Shown one piece after another: positions 54,529 through 63,359 of a stretch of DNA of 64,000 bases; position 1 is the first letter of the stretch, and each line of letters starts with the position of its first letter. The DNA is from Candidatus Polarisedimenticolia bacterium (lineage in GTDB: Bacteria > Acidobacteriota > Polarisedimenticolia > Gp22-AA2): contig DASYUH010000032.1 in the NCBI GenBank assembly GCA_036001465.1, forward strand, positions 1-64,000, read 5' to 3'. Both the position numbers and the translations under genes were made by a program. Under the pieces are notes generated by a model, which ran no database searches, had not been told where the DNA came from, and saw nothing but the letters and a program-made list of their open reading frames with translations.

Positions 54529-55341
54529 GTGATCCCGGCCGACGATCTGTTCCGATCCTGGTTCGCGGCTCTCGAGTCCCGCCAGCTGTCGCGGCTGACT
54601 TTCGCCGAGGTGCGACGCGGTCTCCAGGCGCTGTCGCTGCTGTACGTGGAGCGGCCGCGGGGCCTCGCCGCCGGGACGGCCCTGGAGGGGGCCGGGAAGC
54701 GGGCCGCCTTCGCGCTGTTCTATGCTCCGCTGCACTTCCTGCTCGTGCGGGAGGTTGCGCGCGCCCTGCGCGCGGCCGACCCGGCGCCCCGGGTCATCTC
54801 CGATCTCGGGTGCGGCACCGGCGCCGCCGGCGCGGCCTGGGCCACGCTCGCGGCCGGCCCATGCCGGGTGACCGGCGTCGAGCGCAGCGGCTGGGCCGTG
54901 GACGAGGCCCGCTGGAACTACGGCGTCCTGGGAGTGCGTGGACGGGCGATCCGCGCCGACCTCGGCAAGGCCGTGCTTCCGGGCCGACGCGGCGGGATCG
55001 TCGCGGCCTTCACGGTCAACGAGCTCGACGAAGAAACGCGCGGGCGGCTCCTGGAGAGGCTGCTCGCAGCCGCCCGGCGCCAGGCGCGTATTCTCGTCGT
55101 CGAGCCGATCGCCCGCCGCCCCTTCCCCTGGTGGGACGCCTGGGTCGACGCCTTCCTCGCCGCCGGCGGCCGCGCCGATCTCTGGCGCTTCCAGGTCGAT
55201 CTCCCCGAACGGCTGCGACTGCTCGACCGCGCCGCCGGAATGGATCATCGCGATCTGACCGGCCGATCGCTCTGGCTGGACGGAGACGCGGCGGGCCCGG
55301 CTCAGGGCGGTTCCTTGACCGGAGGCGCGCCTAAGGCGTAG
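54529..55341 (+). CDS. Class I SAM-dependent methyltransferase
   Basis: About 270 residues from a GTG at 54529 (start uncertain; no clear ribosome site). The SAM motif is SDLGCGTGAAGAAW, and the acidic loop is VTGVERSGWAVDEARWNY. The layout resembles Rsm22-like and other small-subunit rRNA or small-molecule methyltransferases. The frame starts soon after the radical SAM stop at 54479, so both may be one operon with the oxidoreductase that follows 35 bp later. Confidence 0.7.
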   Translation: MIPADDLFRSWFAALESRQLSRLTFAEVRRGLQALSLLYVERPRGLAAGTALEGAGKRAAFALFYAPLHFLLVREVARALRAADPAPRVISDLGCGTGAAGAAWATLAAGPCRVTGVERSGWAVDEARWNYGVLGVRGRAIRADLGKAVLPGRRGGIVAAFTVNELDEETRGRLLERLLAAARRQARILVVEPIARRPFPWWDAWVDAFLAAGGRADLWRFQVDLPERLRLLDRAAGMDHRDLTGRSLWLDGDAAGPAQGGSLTGGAPKA

Positions 55342-55376
55342 CCTCTCCCCTCCCCCGATCACCCTGGTGGAGATCC

Positions 55377-56981
55377 GTGAGCGAGACACACGACGTCATC
55401 GTGGTCGGCGGCGGCCACAACGGGCTCGTCACCGCGGCGTATCTCGCGGCGGGCGGCCTGAAGACGCTGGTCCTCGAGCGCCGGCCCATCGTCGGCGGGG
55501 CGTGCGTCACCGAAGAGATCGTCCCGGGCTATCGATTCTCGACGACGTCGTACGTCCTGTCGCTCCTGCGCCCGGAGATCATCCGCGATCTCCGCCTGAA
55601 TGAGCACGGCCTCGAGGTCTTCCCCTGCCGCACCACGTTCACGCCGTTTCCGGACGGCCGGTCCCTGCTCACGGGGCTCGGCCGGAGGGAGGACGTCGAG
55701 CAGATCGCCCGGTTCTCGAAGAAGGATGCCGCGGCCTACCCGGCATTCGATTCGGCGATCGCCCGCCTGGCCGATTTCATCCGGCCGACCCTCTCGGCGC
55801 CCCCGCCCGATCCCTCCGCTGCGGGGATCTCCGATCTCCTCGGCCTCCTGAAGCTCGGGAACGGGTTCAGGAAGCTGCCGCGTGCGGAGCAGGCGCTCCT
55901 GATCAAGACGATGACGATGAGCTGCGCGGCGCTTCTCGACGAATGGTTCGAGTCGGACGAGCTGAAGGCCAGCATGGCCGCCACCGGGACGATCGGGACC
56001 TACGGGAGCCCGCGCACCCCCGGGACCGCCTTCGTCTTCCTGCACTATTACCTGGGGGAGGTGAACGGGACGGCCGGCGCGTGGGGCTTCGTGCGCGGCG
56101 GGATGGGGGGAGTCGCCGAGGCGCTGGCCGCGAGCGCCCGATCCCGCGGGGCCGTCATCCGGACCGGCGCGGCGGTGTCGCGGATCCTGGTGAAGGACGG
56201 TGCGGCCCGGGGCGTGGTTCTCGAAGGGGGGGAGGAGGTCCGGGGGCGGGCCGTCGTCTCCAATGCCGACCCGAAGCGGACTTTCCTCCGGCTCATGGAG
56301 CGCTCCGACCTCCCCGACGATTTCGCGCGCGGCATCGAGAACCTCCGCTGCAACGGCAACTCGGCCAAGATCAACCTGGCCCTCTCGGAGGCCCCCGATT
56401 TCACGGCGCTGCCGGGAGACGGCCCGCACCTGCGCGGCAGCATCCAGGTGGCCGGCGCGGCGCCCCTGTACCTGGAGGACGCCTTCGAGGACTATCGCAC
56501 CGGGCGCCCCTCGCGGCGGCCGTACCTCGAGGTCACGATTCCGTCGACCGTCGATGACTCGCTCGCGCCGCCCGGCCGGCACGTCATGTCGATTTCGCTG
56601 AAGTTCGTGCCGTACAAGCCGGCGGAGGGAGACTGGCGATCGAGGCGGGAGGAGCTGGGGGAGCTCGCCGTCGACACCCTGGCCCTGTACGCCCCGAACA
56701 TGCGCCGCGCGGTCCTCCACCGGCAGGTCCTGACGCCCCTGGATCTCGAGGAGATCTACGGCCTGACCGGAGGGAACATCTGCCACGGCGACATGGCCCT
56801 CGACCAGCTCTTCTCCATGCGGCCGCTGTGGGGCTGGGCCCGGTACCGGACGCCGGTCCGTAACCTTTATATGTGCGGCTCCGGCACCCATCCCGGGGGG
56901 GGCGTCATGGGGGCGCCCGGGAGAAATGCGGCCCGCGAGATTCTCAAGGACGCACGACGAGGCGGGGTGCGAACGGCCTGA
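55377..56981 (+). CDS. FAD-dependent oxidoreductase (phytoene desaturase/PYROXD2-like)
   Basis: This 534-residue protein has an N-terminal dinucleotide-binding motif (VIVVGGGHNGLVTAAYLA) and the second FAD segment near the C-terminus (GSGTHPGGGVMGAPGRNAA). Family phrases include GGACVTEEIVPGYRFSTTSY and DELKASMAATGTIGTYGSP. Relatives act on carotenoids, retinol or unknown lipids. Clustering with radical SAM and methyltransferase genes suggests a small biosynthetic pathway, perhaps lipid or pigment; this is inference. Confidence 0.85.
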   Translation: MSETHDVIVVGGGHNGLVTAAYLAAGGLKTLVLERRPIVGGACVTEEIVPGYRFSTTSYVLSLLRPEIIRDLRLNEHGLEVFPCRTTFTPFPDGRSLLTGLGRREDVEQIARFSKKDAAAYPAFDSAIARLADFIRPTLSAPPPDPSAAGISDLLGLLKLGNGFRKLPRAEQALLIKTMTMSCAALLDEWFESDELKASMAATGTIGTYGSPRTPGTAFVFLHYYLGEVNGTAGAWGFVRGGMGGVAEALAASARSRGAVIRTGAAVSRILVKDGAARGVVLEGGEEVRGRAVVSNADPKRTFLRLMERSDLPDDFARGIENLRCNGNSAKINLALSEAPDFTALPGDGPHLRGSIQVAGAAPLYLEDAFEDYRTGRPSRRPYLEVTIPSTVDDSLAPPGRHVMSISLKFVPYKPAEGDWRSRREELGELAVDTLALYAPNMRRAVLHRQVLTPLDLEEIYGLTGGNICHGDMALDQLFSMRPLWGWARYRTPVRNLYMCGSGTHPGGGVMGAPGRNAAREILKDARRGGVRTA

Positions 56982-57015
56982 ACGGGCGGGTCGACCCGCG
57001 GGACGAGGAGGTCCT

Positions 57016-57441
57016 ATGACTGCACGCGACCAGGTCTTCGAGGGATCCTGCCTGTGCGGCGGCGTCCGCTACCGCATCGCCGGCCGGCCGGGCGAGATGT
57101 GGCACTGCCATTGCATCGACTGCCGCAAGAGCCACGGCGCGGTCTTCTCGACGTCGGTCCAGGTGGACCGCGGAAACTTCGAAATGATCAGCGGCGACGA
57201 TCTGCTCGTGACCTACGAGGCGAAGACCGGGACGAGACGGAGCTTCTGCGGCCGCTGCGGCTCGAACGTCTCGGGCACGATCACCAGCGAGCCGGACTCG
57301 GTCTACGTGACCGCCGCCACGCTCGACACCCGCCTCGAGCAGGTCGCGGCGACCCACATCTTCGTGCGGAGCAAGGTGCCCTGGTACGAGATCCGGGACG
57401 GCCTGCCGCAGCACGCGACCTATCCGGAGCACGAGGAGTGA
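57016..57441 (+). CDS. GFA/CENP-V-fold zinc protein
   Basis: This 141-residue protein has the GFA zinc motifs: GSCLCGGVRYRI, WHCHCIDCRKSHGAVF and SFCGRCGSNVSG. Some relatives were proposed to help glutathione react with formaldehyde, but most have unknown roles. ATG 57016 has GAGGAGG upstream. Its stop overlaps the next start (GTGA). Confidence 0.9.
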   Translation: MTARDQVFEGSCLCGGVRYRIAGRPGEMWHCHCIDCRKSHGAVFSTSVQVDRGNFEMISGDDLLVTYEAKTGTRRSFCGRCGSNVSGTITSEPDSVYVTAATLDTRLEQVAATHIFVRSKVPWYEIRDGLPQHATYPEHEE

Positions 57442-58928
57442 GCCGCCCGCTCGGAGTTCCGATCGCCGTCCTGGCGTGGATCTTGGCCGGCGCCGCGGCC
57501 GCCGACGCGGGGGAGTCCGCCCGCCTCTTCGATCCCCGGCGGCCGCCCGAGCGCGAGCTTCTGACCGACATCGCGGACGGATTCACCCTGGCCGCGGTCG
57601 GCGACTGCATCATCTCCCGCCCGGTCTCGCCGATGATGGAGAGTGACCGCGGGCTGGCCGCCGTCGTCCGGATCCTGCGCGACGCCTCCGCGACCTTCGG
57701 CAATTTCGAGGGCTCGGCCATCGACATCCGGGGGTTCAAGGGATACCCGTACGGGGCGGTCGACGACTGGGCCCTGGTCTCGACGCCGGAGGTGGCCTCG
57801 GACCTCAAGAAGCTGGGGTTCGATCTCCTGTCGCGCGCCAACAATCACGCGCTCGACTGGGGCATCGAGGGGATGCGGGAGACCACCCGGCACCTCGACG
57901 AGGCCGGCCTGGTGCACGCGGGGACCGGCGAGAGCCGCGCCCTGGCGCGCGCCCCGCGCTACCTCGAGACGGGGCAGGGGCGGATTGGTCTCGTGTCGAT
58001 GGCCTCGAGCTACACGCCGATGAGCGATGCGCTGCCGCCCGGCGGCCAGGCGCCGGGCCGGCCGGGGGTCAACGCGCTCCGGACCACGCGGCTCAACGTC
58101 GTGACGGCCGGGATGATGCAGGCCCTGGCGGCGATCAAGGAGGGGATGGAGTCGCCGCGCCGCGAGTGCGGGCCGCCGCGCGGCGAACGCGCGGCGGGGG
58201 GAGCGGAGGGGGCGGCGAACCCGGCCGCGCCGCCCCGCGAGCTCGATCTCTTCGATGCTCGCTTCGTCGTCGGGGAGCGCCCCGGCGTGCGCCACCAGGT
58301 GGATCCGATCGACCGCGAGGAGAATCTCAAGAGCATCCGGCAGGGGAAGCAGCATTCCGACTTCCTCATCGCAACGATCCACGCCCACGAGGAGGGGGCC
58401 GGGTGCGCCGAGCCCGGCGATTTCCTGCCGGACCTCGCCCACGCCGCCATCGACGCCGGGGCCGATGCCTTCATCGGCCACGGCGTGCACGCGCTCGGAC
58501 CGATCGAGATCTACAAGCGCAGGCCGATCTTCTACGGCCTCGCCAACTTCTTCTGGAGCGACATGCAGGAGCCGATGCCGGCGAACCTCTATGAGCGGAG
58601 CCGCGTTCTCCTGACGACCGCGTTCGGCGATCCGGCCCGGGCGACCGATGCCGACCTCACCGCCCTTCTGAATGCCGCGGGATTCGATGACGAGCTGGTC
58701 TTCCAGACCGTGATCGCCGTCAGCCGCTTCGAGAAGGGGGAGCTGGCCGAAGTGCGGCTCCACCCGGTCGATCTGGGGTACGGCATGCGTCTCACGAAGA
58801 GCGGCGTCCCGCGCCTCGCTTCCCCCGCGGCCGGCCGCGCCATCCTCGAGCGCCTGCAGCGTCTCTCCCGCCCGTACGGCACCACCATCGTCATCGAGCA
58901 CGACGTCGGGATCATCCGCCCGCGCTGA
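57438..58928 (+). CDS. CapA-family (poly-γ-glutamate capsule-type) metallophosphatase-like protein
   Basis: About 496 residues from GTG 57438, overlapping the GFA stop. A signal peptide (GVPIAVLAWILAGAAAADA) is followed by the CapA domain: AAVGDCIISRP, FGNFEGSAID, SRANNHALDWGIEGM, ATIHAHEEG and GHGVHALGPIEIYKRRPIFY. An insert in the middle (residues ~240-285) is low-complexity. It is exported; relatives act in capsule synthesis or as phosphoesterases. The real substrate is unknown. Confidence 0.85.
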   Translation: MSRPLGVPIAVLAWILAGAAAADAGESARLFDPRRPPERELLTDIADGFTLAAVGDCIISRPVSPMMESDRGLAAVVRILRDASATFGNFEGSAIDIRGFKGYPYGAVDDWALVSTPEVASDLKKLGFDLLSRANNHALDWGIEGMRETTRHLDEAGLVHAGTGESRALARAPRYLETGQGRIGLVSMASSYTPMSDALPPGGQAPGRPGVNALRTTRLNVVTAGMMQALAAIKEGMESPRRECGPPRGERAAGGAEGAANPAAPPRELDLFDARFVVGERPGVRHQVDPIDREENLKSIRQGKQHSDFLIATIHAHEEGAGCAEPGDFLPDLAHAAIDAGADAFIGHGVHALGPIEIYKRRPIFYGLANFFWSDMQEPMPANLYERSRVLLTTAFGDPARATDADLTALLNAAGFDDELVFQTVIAVSRFEKGELAEVRLHPVDLGYGMRLTKSGVPRLASPAAGRAILERLQRLSRPYGTTIVIEHDVGIIRPR

Positions 58929-58973
58929 GCGTCGGGCGCCGGGGCCCCCGCGGCCGGCCCGCGGCGCGGCGGA

Positions 58974-59003
58974 TTGACCCTGCGGGGATTGCCCCCCTAA
59001 GAT
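58974..59003 (+). promoter_or_regulatory. Promoter for a probably leaderless transcript
   Basis: TTGACC (58974-58979) and TAAGAT (58998-59003) are separated by 18 bp. The GTG at 59014 lies 10 bp after TAAGAT. The nominal ATG at 59002 falls inside the -10 element and is therefore unlikely to start translation. Confidence 0.6.
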
Positions 59004-59013
59004 GGGCGGCGCC

Positions 59014-60567
59014 GTGGACGCCTCTCCCCAGGCCCCTCAACAGCTTGAAGCCACTCCCGCGCCTTCATACTGGCTGACGCGCTTCGTCCTCCTGCGCCTC
59101 CTGGGGCTCGTCTACTTCTTCGCCTTCCTGTCCCTGGCCACCCAGGTGCTGCCGCTCCTCGGGAGTCACGGGCTCCTCCCGGTCCCGCTCTTTCTCGATC
59201 GCGCCGGGAAGCATTTCGGCTCCCCCATGGAGGGCTTCCTGCAGCTTCCCAGCCTGTTCTGGATCGACGGGTCGGACGCGACCCTGGCGGCCGCGGCGTG
59301 GGCGGGGGTCGTCCTGTCGCTCCTGCTCCTCCTTGGCTTCGCCAACTCGATCCTGCTGCTGGTGCTGTGGGCGATTTACATGTCGTTCGTGCACATCGGG
59401 CAGGACTGGTACGGCTACGGTTGGGAGATCCAGCTCCTCGAGACCGGGTTTTTGGCGGCCTTCCTGGTCCCCCTGGTCGACCCGCGGCCGTTTCCGCGCC
59501 GGCCGACGCCGACGCCGATCATCTGGCTGTTCCGCTGGCTGGCCTTCCGGATCATGCTCGGAGCCGGGCTCATCAAGATCCGCGGCGATGCCTGCTGGCG
59601 TGACCTGACCTGCCTGATCTACCACTACGAGACCCAGCCGATCCCGAACCCGCTGAGCCCCTACCTGCATTTCATGCCGCGGTGGTTCCACAAGGGGGGC
59701 GCCCTCTTCAATCACTTCTGCGAGCTCGTCCTCCCCTGGTTCTCGTTCGCCCCGCGCTCGGCGCGCCACCTCGCGGGGACGCTGATGATCGCCTTCCAGG
59801 TGATCCTGATCCTGAGCGGCAACCTGTCGTTCCTCAACTACCTGACCATCGTGCCGATGATCGCCTGCCTGGACGACTCGCTCCTCGGGCGGGTCCTGCC
59901 GCGCCGCTTGGTCGCCCGCGCCCGGGCCGCCTCCGAGGGGGCCGAGGAGTCCCGGGCGCAGCGAATCGCCGCGTGGGTGATGGTCGCCCTGGTGGCGCTC
60001 CTGAGCTACTACCCCGTCCGCAACCTGATGTCCAGCCGGCAGGCGATGAACACCTCCTTCAACCGCCTCCAGCTGGTGAACACCTACGGCGCCTTCGGCA
60101 GCGTCGGCAAGCAGCGCCACGAGATCGTCTTCGAGGGGACCACCGATTCGGCGCCGGGGGACGGCACCGTGTGGCGGGAGTACGAATTCTGGTGCAAGCC
60201 GGGGGACACATTGCGGCGGCCGTGCGTCATCGCCCCCTACCAGCCGCGCCTCGACTGGCAGATCTGGTTTGCCGCGATGTCCAGCCCGGAGCGCTATCCC
60301 TGGACGCTCCACCTGATCTGGAAGCTCCTGCACAACGACCGGGGAACCCTGAGCCTCCTGGCGAACGATCCTTTCCCCGATGCGCCGCCACGCTATATCC
60401 GCGCCCAGTACTACCGCTACGAGTTCGCGCCCCTCGGCGACCCCGGCGGGGCCTGGTGGAAGCGCACTCTCGTCGGCACCTGGATCCCCCCGCTGTCCGC
60501 CGACGACCCGCGGCTCCTGCGCTTCCTCGCCGCCTACGGCTGGCTCCCAGCGGACCAGCCCCGGTAG
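59014..60567 (+). CDS. Lipase maturation factor family membrane protein
   Basis: This protein of ~517 residues has about eight membrane helices and the LMF1-family phrases WLTRFVLLRLLGLVYFFAFL, GWEIQLLETGFLAAFL, AFRIMLGAGLIKIRGDACW and LTCLIYHYETQPIPNP, plus a C-terminal periplasmic part (NRLQLVNTYGAFGSVG). In animals LMF1 folds secreted lipases; bacterial members are widespread and unstudied. The start is moved to GTG 59014 because of the promoter overlap. Confidence 0.87.
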   Translation: MDASPQAPQQLEATPAPSYWLTRFVLLRLLGLVYFFAFLSLATQVLPLLGSHGLLPVPLFLDRAGKHFGSPMEGFLQLPSLFWIDGSDATLAAAAWAGVVLSLLLLLGFANSILLLVLWAIYMSFVHIGQDWYGYGWEIQLLETGFLAAFLVPLVDPRPFPRRPTPTPIIWLFRWLAFRIMLGAGLIKIRGDACWRDLTCLIYHYETQPIPNPLSPYLHFMPRWFHKGGALFNHFCELVLPWFSFAPRSARHLAGTLMIAFQVILILSGNLSFLNYLTIVPMIACLDDSLLGRVLPRRLVARARAASEGAEESRAQRIAAWVMVALVALLSYYPVRNLMSSRQAMNTSFNRLQLVNTYGAFGSVGKQRHEIVFEGTTDSAPGDGTVWREYEFWCKPGDTLRRPCVIAPYQPRLDWQIWFAAMSSPERYPWTLHLIWKLLHNDRGTLSLLANDPFPDAPPRYIRAQYYRYEFAPLGDPGGAWWKRTLVGTWIPPLSADDPRLLRFLAAYGWLPADQPR

Positions 60568-60731
60568 AAGCTCCGCCCCGCGGCCACGCTCCGTCGCTCG
60601 ATCGACACGGATCGTGCCCGGACGGACACGCCCAGCCTTCCGGTCCTCCGCGGCAACCGGAGTCTTCCGGGCATTTCCCCGCTGGCACCGGGATTGCCTT
60701 CCTTCCGGTGTCCACCGAGGAGGAGACGCGC

Positions 60732-62702
60732 ATGCTCAAGACGCTTCTGAAGACCCTGATTCTCCTGGCGCTCATCTGGAACGTGCTGGTCCCGGCGCTG
60801 GCGCAGGAGACCGACCGCCCCGGGACCGGCGAGTTGCTCTGGAAGAGCCCAGGCGGGCTCGTCAGCCTGCCGGTGCTCGACATCGCCGTCGATCTGGAGG
60901 TGACCGGCATCCTGGTCCACGGGACCGTGACGCAGTCGTTCAGGAACCCCACCTCGGAAGTCATCGAGTGCCTGTACGTCTTCCCGCTCCCGGAGCGGGC
61001 GGCGGTGAGCCACATGGAGATGCGCATCGGGCCGCGGCGCATCGTGTCGGTCATCAAGGAGCGGGAGGAGGCCAGGAAGACCTACGACAAGGCTCGCCAG
61101 GAAGGGCGGAAGGCGGCCCTGCTCGACCAGGAGCGGCCGAACCTGTTCACCACGTCGGCAGCAGGCATCAACCCGGGAGAGACGGTCGAGGTCAGGCTCG
61201 AATACCTGGAGGAGGCTTCCTACGACGATGGGACATTCGGCCTGTCGTTCCCGCTGACGTTCACGCCCCGGTTCTCGACCGGGGGGGCGGCGGACGGCGC
61301 CCGCGTGACCTCCCCGTGCGTCCGCCGGGGCTCTGCGAGCCTTCCGCGGGCCCGGATCGTCGTCCGCCTGGACGCCGGCGTCCAGCTCCGGAAGGTCGAA
61401 AGCGAATCGCACGCTCTCGAGACCTGGTGGGACGGCGGCGTCCTGGTGGCGAAGCCGTCGGGAGAGACGGTCGCGGCCGACCGTGACTTTCTCCTGAGCT
61501 GGAGGCCGTTTCTCGGCCCGGCGCCGCTCGCGGCCCTGTTCACGGAGGACCGGGAGGACGGGAAATACATGCTGATGATGCTCCTGCCTCCCGTCGAGGG
61601 CATGGGCGCCGGGCGCGGGCTGCCGACCGAGACCCTGTTCGTGCTCGACGTGTCCGGGTCGATGGACGGCCCCTCCATCCAGCAGGCGCGGACCGCCCTC
61701 CTGGCGGCGCTCGATCGACTGCGTCCCGGCGACACGTTCGACATCCTGACGTTCAACCAGGACGTGCGCGAGTTCCGTCCGGCGTTCGTGCCCGCGGGCG
61801 GGCCCGATCTCGAGGAGGCGCGGCGCTTCGTGCGGGACCTGAGGGCGGACGGCGGCACCCGGATCGACGTCGCCCTGGATCGTGCCCTGGCGAAGCTCGG
61901 GACGCCCCTCGACGACCGGGTGCAACGTCTGATCTTCCTGACCGACGGCGCGGTGGACAACGAGGACGCCATCCTGCGCGACGTGCGCGCCCGCCTCGGC
62001 CAGGCCCGCCTGCACGCGCTCGGGATCGGCTCGGCCCCGAACCGCTACCTGATGCGCAAGATGGCGGCCGAGGGGCGCGGGACGTGCGAGTTCATCTCCA
62101 GCTCCGCCTCCGCGGAAAACCGGGTCGAGGCGTTCCTGGCGCGCCTCGACCGGCCGGTGATGACCGGCCTCACGCTCGAGTGGGACGGGGTCGAGTCTCC
62201 CGACGCCTACCCCTCCCCCCTGCCCGACCTGCATGCCGGCGAGCCGCTCTATGTCTCGGCCCGGATCGGCGGCGGTGGGTCGGTGCGCCGGGTGACCCTC
62301 CACGGGCGGACTCTCGAGGGTCCCGTGTCCTTCGATCTGCGGGCGGAAGATGCCGGCACGGGGGATGGCGTGGCCACCCGCTGGGCCCGCGCCCGGGTCG
62401 AGTCGCTCATGGACACTCTCCACGAGAACGCCGATCCGGAGTCGGTGCGCCGGGCAGTCATCGGCGTGTCAATTCCGTTCGGCATCGTGACGCGCTACAC
62501 CAGCCTGGTGGCGGTGGAGGAGTTTCCCACCGTGACCGGAGACACGGTTCCGGTCCGGGTCGCGTCGGCCCTCCCTTTCGGCTCGACCCCCGCGGGTGAG
62601 CTGCCGCAGGGAGGGACGGATGAACCGTTCCTGCTTATGGCCGGCCTGCTGCTGGTCCTTTTCGGAAGTCTCTTTTTCATCGGCGCCCGGAGGCCGGCGT
62701 GA
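60732..62702 (+). CDS. VIT/VWA surface protein with LPQGGT sorting signal (sortase substrate)
   Basis: This 656-residue protein has a signal peptide (LKTLILLALIWNVLVPALA), a VIT domain (~30-165: VHGTVTQSFRNPTSEVIECL) and a VWA domain with the MIDAS motif DVSGSMDGPS. The C-terminus is a sorting signal: LPQGGT, a membrane helix (LLMAGLLLVLFGSLFFIG) and ARR. It matches the VIT/VWA proteins that serve as the dedicated substrate of the class GN sortase system known from marine proteobacteria. The sortase gene follows 33 bp later. The protein is probably fixed to the cell envelope and may bind metal-dependent ligands through the VWA domain. Confidence 0.9.
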   Translation: MLKTLLKTLILLALIWNVLVPALAQETDRPGTGELLWKSPGGLVSLPVLDIAVDLEVTGILVHGTVTQSFRNPTSEVIECLYVFPLPERAAVSHMEMRIGPRRIVSVIKEREEARKTYDKARQEGRKAALLDQERPNLFTTSAAGINPGETVEVRLEYLEEASYDDGTFGLSFPLTFTPRFSTGGAADGARVTSPCVRRGSASLPRARIVVRLDAGVQLRKVESESHALETWWDGGVLVAKPSGETVAADRDFLLSWRPFLGPAPLAALFTEDREDGKYMLMMLLPPVEGMGAGRGLPTETLFVLDVSGSMDGPSIQQARTALLAALDRLRPGDTFDILTFNQDVREFRPAFVPAGGPDLEEARRFVRDLRADGGTRIDVALDRALAKLGTPLDDRVQRLIFLTDGAVDNEDAILRDVRARLGQARLHALGIGSAPNRYLMRKMAAEGRGTCEFISSSASAENRVEAFLARLDRPVMTGLTLEWDGVESPDAYPSPLPDLHAGEPLYVSARIGGGGSVRRVTLHGRTLEGPVSFDLRAEDAGTGDGVATRWARARVESLMDTLHENADPESVRRAVIGVSIPFGIVTRYTSLVAVEEFPTVTGDTVPVRVASALPFGSTPAGELPQGGTDEPFLLMAGLLLVLFGSLFFIGARRPA

Positions 62703-62735
62703 TCGCGCCGGACGGGCGTCCGGACGGGCGGTGAC

Positions 62736-63359
62736 ATGACGCGCCGCGCGGGGCTCGTTCTGACGGCGCTGCTGCTTCTCGTTCCCGGGGGGCTGCTTCT
62801 CGGACGGCGCGGCTATCTCGAAGCCAAGGCGGCCATCGCCTCGTGCCTGATCGATCGGGCCCTCGAGGCTCATCTCCGGGACGGCCGGCCGCACCGGCCG
62901 TGGCCCTGGGCCGACATGCACCCGATCGCCGTAATGGAGGTGGAGCGTCTGGGCGTGCGGCGCGCCGTTCTCCGGGGAGCGACCGGGGAATCCCTGGCGT
63001 TCGGGGCCGGCCACGTGGACGGCACGGCATCACCGAACGCCCACGGTCATTCGGTCCTCGCAGGCCATCGCGATCGGGGGTTTGCTTTTCTCAGGGACCT
63101 GCGGCCGGGGGACGGGCTCCGCCTGCGCACGTCGGACGGTGTCCGGGACTACCTCGTCGACGGCATCCGGGTCGTCACCGCGACCGACGTCACGGTGATG
63201 GCGGAAACGCCCGAGGACCGGCTGACGCTTGTGACCTGCTACCCGTTCGGGGGCCTCCTGCGGTCACGCCTGCGCTACGTCGTGACCGCCGCGGCCGCTC
63301 ACGGTCCGACGGCGATGGTCGTGAACGCGTCCGGCACCGGCTCTGCGCTGTCCAGGTAG
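62736..63359 (+). CDS. Class GN sortase
   Basis: This 207-residue protein has an N-terminal membrane anchor (GLVLTALLLLVPGGLLLG) and the sortase β-barrel with catalytic His (LAGHRDRGFAFL), Cys (TLVTCYPF) and Arg (RSRLRYVV). It cleaves the LPxTG-like signal of the VIT/VWA protein encoded just upstream. Its 3' end overlaps the convergent BsuPI-protein gene by 61 bp. The PdsR/PdsS regulators found beside proteobacterial versions are absent here. Confidence 0.92.
   Translation: MTRRAGLVLTALLLLVPGGLLLGRRGYLEAKAAIASCLIDRALEAHLRDGRPHRPWPWADMHPIAVMEVERLGVRRAVLRGATGESLAFGAGHVDGTASPNAHGHSVLAGHRDRGFAFLRDLRPGDGLRLRTSDGVRDYLVDGIRVVTATDVTVMAETPEDRLTLVTCYPFGGLLRSRLRYVVTAAAAHGPTAMVVNASGTGSALSR

Noticed and set aside
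57016-57441. GFA protein as part of the formaldehyde/C1 pathway with fmd
   Set aside because: It is 15 kb away, in a different operon, and most GFA-fold proteins have no proven formaldehyde role.
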